Shown here piece by piece: positions 57,972 through 64,000 of a stretch of DNA of 64,000 bases. The notes under the pieces are model-generated. The model did not search any database. It was given only the letters and a program-made list of their open reading frames with translations, and was not told where the DNA came from. Source of the DNA: DATFRY01 sp035489015 (GTDB taxonomy: Bacteria; Myxococcota_A; Polyangia; Haliangiales; Haliangiaceae). The stretch covers positions 24,483-88,482 of the forward strand of contig DATHKR010000149.1 in the NCBI GenBank assembly GCA_035489015.1. The letters run 5' to 3'. Position numbers and translations under genes: made by a program. The first letter of the stretch is position 1. Each line of letters opens with the position of its first letter.

Positions 57972-60140
57972 CTACCAGACCTGGACGCGCTGGTCGGGGG
58001 CGAGGAAGAGCTTCTGGCCCGGCTTCACCCCGAACGCGTCGTACCAGGGCGCCAGGTTGCGGGCGGCGGCGGCGCGGAACTGCCCGGGGGCGTGGCCGTC
58101 GGTGAGGATGAGCTGGCGCAGGACCGGCTCGCGGTACTTGCGGCGCCAGACCTGGGCGAAGCCGAGGAAGAAGCGCTGATCGCCGGTGAAGCCGTCGCGC
58201 ACCGGCGCCGCGGCGTCGCCGAGCGAGAGGTGGTAGCCGTCGTAGGCGACCGCGAGGCCGGCCACGTCGGCGATGTTCTCGCCGAGGGTGAGCTCGCCGT
58301 TGACCGCGAGATCGGGGAACGGGCGGTAGGCGTCGTACTGGGCGGCCAGCGCCTTGCCGGCGGCCTTGAAGCGGGTCAGGTCCTCGGCGGTCCACCAGTT
58401 GGCCAGCTTGCCGCTGGCGTCGAACTGCGCGCCGACGTCGTCGAAGCTGTGCACGATCTCGTGGCCGATGACCGCGCCGATGCCGCCGTAGTTGACCGCC
58501 GGATCGGCGCTGGGGTCGAAGAAGGGCGGCTGCAGGATCCCCGCCGGGAAGATGATGCTGTTCTGCTGGGGCGAGTTGAGCGCGTTGACCAGCTGCGGGA
58601 CCATGTACCACTCGGAGCGGTCGACCGGGCGGCCGAGCTTGGCCAGGTTGCGCTGGGTGTCGAACCGGGACGCGCGCTCGGCGTTGCCGTAGGCGTCGTC
58701 GCGGGCGATCACCAGGCCGCCGTAGTCGCGCCAGGTGGCGGGGTGGCCGATGCCGACCTGCAGCGTGGTCAGCTTCTCGCGGGCGCGCGCCTTGGTCTGC
58801 GGCGACATCCACGCCAGCGCGTCGATGCGCTGGCCGAGCGCGCGCACGATGTTCTTCACCATGTCGTCGGCGGCGGCCTTGGCCTCGGGCGGGAAATACT
58901 TCGCCACGTAGAGCTTTCCGATCGCGTCGCCCAGCGCGTCGCTGGCGAACCCGACCGCGCGCTTCCAGCGCTCCTGCAGCTGGGCGGTGCCGGTCAGAAA
59001 GGTGCCGCCGAAAGCGAACGCCTCGTCGACGAATGCCTTTGGCAGGTAGGGCGCGGCGCGCTCGACGGCGTGGTAGGCGAGGTAGTCCTTCCAGGTCTGG
59101 AGCGGCTGGCTGGCGGTCAGGCGCGAGATGCCGGTGAGCGCGCTCGGCTGCCAGACCATGAGCTCGGCCTGGCCGGCCAGGCCGGCCGCCTCGAGGTAGA
59201 CCTTCCAGTCGAGCCCCGGCGCCTTTCGGGCCAGCATCGCGCGCGTCCAGCGGTTGTGCGCCTTGGCGATCTCCTGGGTGTCGGTCCGGTTCCAGTGCAC
59301 CTTGGCGATGCGGCGCTCGAGATCGACCACCCGCCGCGCGCGCGCGTCGGGGCCGGACAGCCCGGCCAGGCGCAGCATCGCGGCGATGTGCTGCTGGTAG
59401 CGGGCGCGGATCTCGGTCATGCGCTTGCTGCCGTCGAGGTAGAAGTCGCGGTCGGGCAGGCCGAGCCCGCCCTGCAGCAGGTAGGCCGCGTAGCGGGTCG
59501 GCTCGTCCAGGTCCTCAGCCACCCACAGGCCGAACAGGCGGTCGGTGGTGACGTCGCCGGTGTTGAGCGCGTCGACGTCGGTGCGGAGGGTGGCGCCCAG
59601 CTCGGCGGCGAGCTGGCGGCGGTCGCGGATCGCGGCGATGCGGTCGAGCTCGGGCTTGAGCGGCGCGGCCCCGCGGGCCTCGATCGCCGCCTCGTCCATG
59701 AAGGCGGCGTAAGCGTCGCCGATCTTGCGCTCGTCCTCGCTCTTGCCCGAGGTCGCGGCCTGCTCGATGAGGGCGCGAGTCCGCTTGCTGCTCTCCTCGG
59801 CCAGGAGGGTGAACAGGCCGTAGTTGGAGCGGTCGGGCGGGATCTCGGTCCGATCGAGCCAGGTCCCGTTGGCGTAGCGGTAGAAATCGTCGCCCGGCGC
59901 GGCGGCGCGGTCCATGCCGGCGGTGTCGAAGCCGAACGTGCCGTAGGCGGGTGCGCGCGCGGCCGGCGCCGACGGTGTCTGCGGCGCGGCGGGGGCCGCG
60001 GGCCCTGAGGCGGTCGGCTCGACGCGGGCCGAGGAGCCGCAGGCGGTGGCGGCGGCGAGGACGGGCGCGGCGAGCGCGGCGGCGAGCGTGGCGAGCGCGG
60101 CGCGGCCGGCGACGGAGAGGGGCCGGTGGAGGGCGGTCAT
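57972..60140 (-). CDS. pepO: M13-family zinc metallopeptidase (PepO/neprilysin-like)
   Basis: 722 residues. Lipoprotein-type N-terminus ending ATAC (Cys34) with a Pro/Ala spacer, so it is probably exported and tethered. The M13 fold begins at PGDDFYRYANGTWL and contains NALNSPQQNSIIFPAGILQPP, the zinc site GHEIVHSFDDVG (HExxH at 560-564), GELTLGENIADVAGLAVAYD (third ligand Glu in GENIAD) and the C-terminal RVQVW (usually CxVW). Cleaves peptides up to a few kDa. The ATG at 60140 is chosen because it yields a complete lipoprotein signal. metG lies 142 bp upstream on the same strand. Confidence 0.93.
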   Translation of the reverse strand: MTALHRPLSVAGRAALATLAAALAAPVLAAATACGSSARVEPTASGPAAPAAPQTPSAPAARAPAYGTFGFDTAGMDRAAAPGDDFYRYANGTWLDRTEIPPDRSNYGLFTLLAEESSKRTRALIEQAATSGKSEDERKIGDAYAAFMDEAAIEARGAAPLKPELDRIAAIRDRRQLAAELGATLRTDVDALNTGDVTTDRLFGLWVAEDLDEPTRYAAYLLQGGLGLPDRDFYLDGSKRMTEIRARYQQHIAAMLRLAGLSGPDARARRVVDLERRIAKVHWNRTDTQEIAKAHNRWTRAMLARKAPGLDWKVYLEAAGLAGQAELMVWQPSALTGISRLTASQPLQTWKDYLAYHAVERAAPYLPKAFVDEAFAFGGTFLTGTAQLQERWKRAVGFASDALGDAIGKLYVAKYFPPEAKAAADDMVKNIVRALGQRIDALAWMSPQTKARAREKLTTLQVGIGHPATWRDYGGLVIARDDAYGNAERASRFDTQRNLAKLGRPVDRSEWYMVPQLVNALNSPQQNSIIFPAGILQPPFFDPSADPAVNYGGIGAVIGHEIVHSFDDVGAQFDASGKLANWWTAEDLTRFKAAGKALAAQYDAYRPFPDLAVNGELTLGENIADVAGLAVAYDGYHLSLGDAAAPVRDGFTGDQRFFLGFAQVWRRKYREPVLRQLILTDGHAPGQFRAAAARNLAPWYDAFGVKPGQKLFLAPDQRVQVW

Positions 60141-60282
60141 TGGATATGCATGGGTAGCACAATCCGGTTGGCCGGGTCGTCGCGGCGTCGGTCAGCGCGG
60201 GGTGGAGCGCGAGCGGCCGATCGACTCGATCTCGATCTGATCGGCACATCCAGGACGAGGCGCCGCGCGCGCCGCGCCCGCG

Positions 60283-62406
60283 CTACCGGATCTTGGTTCC
60301 GACCGGTACGTCGCCGTCGACCGCCGACAGCCCGATGACGCGCTCGGCGCCGGCAGCCAGGATCATGCCCTGCGAGGTCACCCCGCGGATCGTGGCCGGG
60401 GCGAGGTTGGCGAGGAAGATGACCTTGCGGCCGACCAGCTGGTCGGGTCGGTAGGCCTCGGCGATGCCGGCGACCACCTGGCGCGGCTCCGGCTCGCCGA
60501 CGTCGAGGAGGAGGCGGAGGAGCCTGGTCGCGCCCGGGATGGCAGCGGCCTCGACCACCTGGGCCACGCGCAGGTCCATCCGGCCGAACTCGTCGAAGGT
60601 GACCGGGCCCGTCGGGGGTGCGGGCTTCGACCGCGGGGGCTTGTCGGGGGCGCCGGTCGCGGCGTCGCCGGGCGCGGCGTCGCCGGGCGCGGCCTCGCCG
60701 GCCTTGTCCTTGTCCCGGGCCTTGCCGCCCTTCGCCTGGTCGCGCTTGCCGCCCTTCGCCTGGCCGCCCTTCGCGTCCTTCGCCGGCGCGACGGCGGTGG
60801 CGGCCGGATCCGCTGCGGCCGCGCGCGCGTCCGCCGGGATCCAGCGGTCGAGCAGCGCGGCCTGGCGGTCCTCGTCGATGCGCGGGAAGAGGATCTTGCT
60901 CTCGCCCACCGCCGCGCCCTCGACCAGCTCCTGCCCGAACCGCTCCGCTGCCGGCCAGCTGGCCGCGAGCTCCTCGCTTCCGCCGACCAGGCGGGTCATC
61001 TCGCGCGCGGTGTTCGGCATGACCGGCCCGAGCATGCGCGCCGTGCACACGATCGCCTCGAGCACGGTCCGGACCGAGTGCTCGAGGTCGGCGCGGCGAG
61101 CCGGGTCGCGCGCCAGCGCCCAAGGCTGGGTGTCGTTGACGTAGCGGTTGGCCTCGCGCACCAGCCGCCAGATCGTCTCGAGCGCGCGCGACGGGGCAAA
61201 CGCGCGCAGCTGGTCGGCCGCCTCGCGCACCACCGCGCTCGCCTCGCGGGCCAGCTCGGCGTGGCGGCCGGTCCCGAGCAGGTCGGCGTGGATCGGCGGC
61301 ACCACGCCGCCGGTGAACTTGCCGGCCACGGTCAGCGCGCGGCTGACCAGGTTGCCCAGGTCGTGGGCCAGCTCGGCGTTGTAGCGGCCGATCAGGTTCT
61401 CGTAGGCGAAGTCGCCGTCGAGCCCGAGCGGCACCTCGCGCAGGAGATAGTAGCGGAGCGCGTCGACCCCGATGTCGTCGGCCAGCTGGTTCGGATCCAC
61501 CCGTGTGGCCGGCATCGACTTCGAGATCTTCTCGCCTCGCACCGTCCACCAGCCGGTCGCGAACACCAGCTCGGGCAGCGGCAGGCCGGCCGACAGCAGC
61601 ATGCTCGGCCAGTAGACCGCGTGGAACTTGAGGATGTCCTTGCCGATGAGGTGGATGCCGGGCCAGAAGCGGCGGTGGAGCTCGCCGTCGATCGGCCCCA
61701 GCGCGGACATGTAGTTGGTGAGCGCATCGATCCAGACGTAGATGACGTGCTCCTCGTCGCCCGGGACCGGGATGCCCCAGCGGAACGTGGTGCGGCTGAC
61801 CGAGAGATCGCGAACCCCGCTCTTCAGGAACGCGATCACCTCGTTGCGATAGTTCTCCGGCTGCACGAAGCCGGGGTTCTTCTCGAAGTGCTCGAGCAGC
61901 GGCCCGGCGTACTTCGACAGCTTGAAGAAGTAGGTCGGCTCGCTCAGCCAGGTGGCCGGCGACTTGTGGGTCGGGCACAGCTGGCCCTCGAGCAGCTCCC
62001 CCTCCGGGTAGTACGCCTCGCACTTGACGCAGTACCAGCCCTCGTACTTGCCCTTGTAGATGTCGCCGCGCGCGTCCATCCGCCGCCACAGCTCGGACAC
62101 GAACTCCTTGTGGCGCGCCTCGGTGGTGCGGATGAAGTCGTCGTTGGCGATGTCGAGGTGGGCCCAGGTGGAGCGGAAGCGCTCGACCACGTCGTCGGCG
62201 AGCTGGATCGGGGTCATCCCGCGCTCGGACGCGGCCTGCTCGACCTTGATGCCGTGCTCGTCGGTGCCGGTCAGGAAGCGGGTGTCGTCGCCGGCCGCGC
62301 GGTGGAAGCGCGACAGCGCATCGGCCGCGATGGTGCAGTAGGCGTGGCCGAGGTGCGGGGCGTCGTTGACGTAGTAGATCGGGGTCGAGATGTAGAAGCG
62401 CGACAT
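60283..62406 (-). CDS. metG: Methionyl-tRNA synthetase with C-terminal tRNA-binding domain
   Basis: 707 residues from the ATG at 62406 (GGAG ribosome site). Class I synthetase core: YISTPIYYVNDAPHLGHAY (HIGH as HLGH), zinc ligands CVKC...LCPTH, FHAVYWPSMLL, GEKISKSMPATRVDP (KMSKS as KISKS). A lysine-rich Gly/Ala linker (~575-630; AKGGK, AAPGD repeats) connects to a C-terminal EMAP/Arc1p-like OB domain (VTFDEFGRMDLRVAQVVEA...IFLANLAPATIRGVTSQGMIL). The linker is encoded by tandem 15-bp repeats. ricT lies 47 bp upstream. Confidence 0.95.
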   Translation of the reverse strand: MSRFYISTPIYYVNDAPHLGHAYCTIAADALSRFHRAAGDDTRFLTGTDEHGIKVEQAASERGMTPIQLADDVVERFRSTWAHLDIANDDFIRTTEARHKEFVSELWRRMDARGDIYKGKYEGWYCVKCEAYYPEGELLEGQLCPTHKSPATWLSEPTYFFKLSKYAGPLLEHFEKNPGFVQPENYRNEVIAFLKSGVRDLSVSRTTFRWGIPVPGDEEHVIYVWIDALTNYMSALGPIDGELHRRFWPGIHLIGKDILKFHAVYWPSMLLSAGLPLPELVFATGWWTVRGEKISKSMPATRVDPNQLADDIGVDALRYYLLREVPLGLDGDFAYENLIGRYNAELAHDLGNLVSRALTVAGKFTGGVVPPIHADLLGTGRHAELAREASAVVREAADQLRAFAPSRALETIWRLVREANRYVNDTQPWALARDPARRADLEHSVRTVLEAIVCTARMLGPVMPNTAREMTRLVGGSEELAASWPAAERFGQELVEGAAVGESKILFPRIDEDRQAALLDRWIPADARAAAADPAATAVAPAKDAKGGQAKGGKRDQAKGGKARDKDKAGEAAPGDAAPGDAATGAPDKPPRSKPAPPTGPVTFDEFGRMDLRVAQVVEAAAIPGATRLLRLLLDVGEPEPRQVVAGIAEAYRPDQLVGRKVIFLANLAPATIRGVTSQGMILAAGAERVIGLSAVDGDVPVGTKIR
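60661..60690. repeat. Two tandem 15-bp repeats in the metG linker
   Basis: Two perfect copies of GGCGTCGCCGGGCGC (60661-60675 and 60676-60690) and a degenerate third encode the AAPGD repeats of the MetRS linker. Confidence 0.6.
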
Positions 62407-62453
62407 GGGAGCTCCGGGCTCGAGGGCAGGGAGGAGCGAGCAGCGCGCGGAGT

Positions 62454-64000
<1,547 letters not shown>

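Overview
The window is 64 kb of very GC-rich bacterial chromosome (visibly about 70% GC, with G/C at most third codon positions). It has dense genes on both strands and many lipoproteins. The protein families point to a deltaproteobacterial/Myxococcota lineage of the Haliangium/Kofleriaceae type: ECF sigma/anti-sigma pairs, a double PilZ protein, a MopE-like DxDxDG motif, ~50-residue Cys-rich repeats on a secreted protease, and a DUF4157 (eCIS-associated) toxin. This assignment is inference from family content; no rRNA or other taxonomic marker gene is present.

Layout. 1-7.1 kb: ribH-nusB and a stand-alone M17 N-terminal domain protein, then two apparently inactivated hydrolase homologues (a Lon-like lipoprotein and a C45-like membrane protein), a CheW protein and a triple zinc-ribbon membrane protein. 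7.1-15.1 kb: dsbD-like gene, the translationally coupled hisC-lipoprotein-aroA unit, an ECF sigma/FecR anti-sigma pair and a double PilZ protein. 15.1-24.9 kb: Cys-rich secreted protein, large Fe-S oxidoreductase, metallophosphoesterase, 1000-residue secreted zinc protease, and a TGS-less thrS. 25-33 kb: purM-purN-FAD oxidoreductase (minus), GT2 glycosyltransferase, CRP-like regulator, pseudo-receiver, accD-folC-AMIN protein. 33-41.8 kb: AMMECR1 protein, sulfatase-like membrane protein, MFS/spermidine-synthase fusion (minus), and a second ECF sigma/anti-sigma/DUF4097 unit (plus). 41.8-46.3 kb: housekeeping block with tsaC-like, rlmE, a solitary rplC with its own strong promoter, tatD, a lipoprotein and an SDR. 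46.3-52.7 kb: signalling cluster of a CheY-like protein, a globin-coupled hybrid kinase and a divergent REC-REC-GAF-PAS kinase. 52.7-57.9 kb: putative immunity gene, DUF4157 polymorphic toxin, HEAT-repeat protein and PH-like membrane protein. 57.9-64 kb: M13 peptidase, metG and ricT, the last with a long disordered N-terminal extension that runs off the window.

The best candidates for new biology are the DUF4157 toxin/immunity pair with an EndoU-like C-terminus, the globin-coupled kinase in which the proximal heme His aligns with Tyr, two hydrolase homologues that have lost their catalytic residues, a ~168-nt imperfect inverted repeat at 3776-3943, and a set of -10-like hexamers about 6 nt upstream of start codons that suggests leaderless transcription. 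I saw no insertion sequence, CRISPR array, tRNA or rRNA, and no prophage structural genes.
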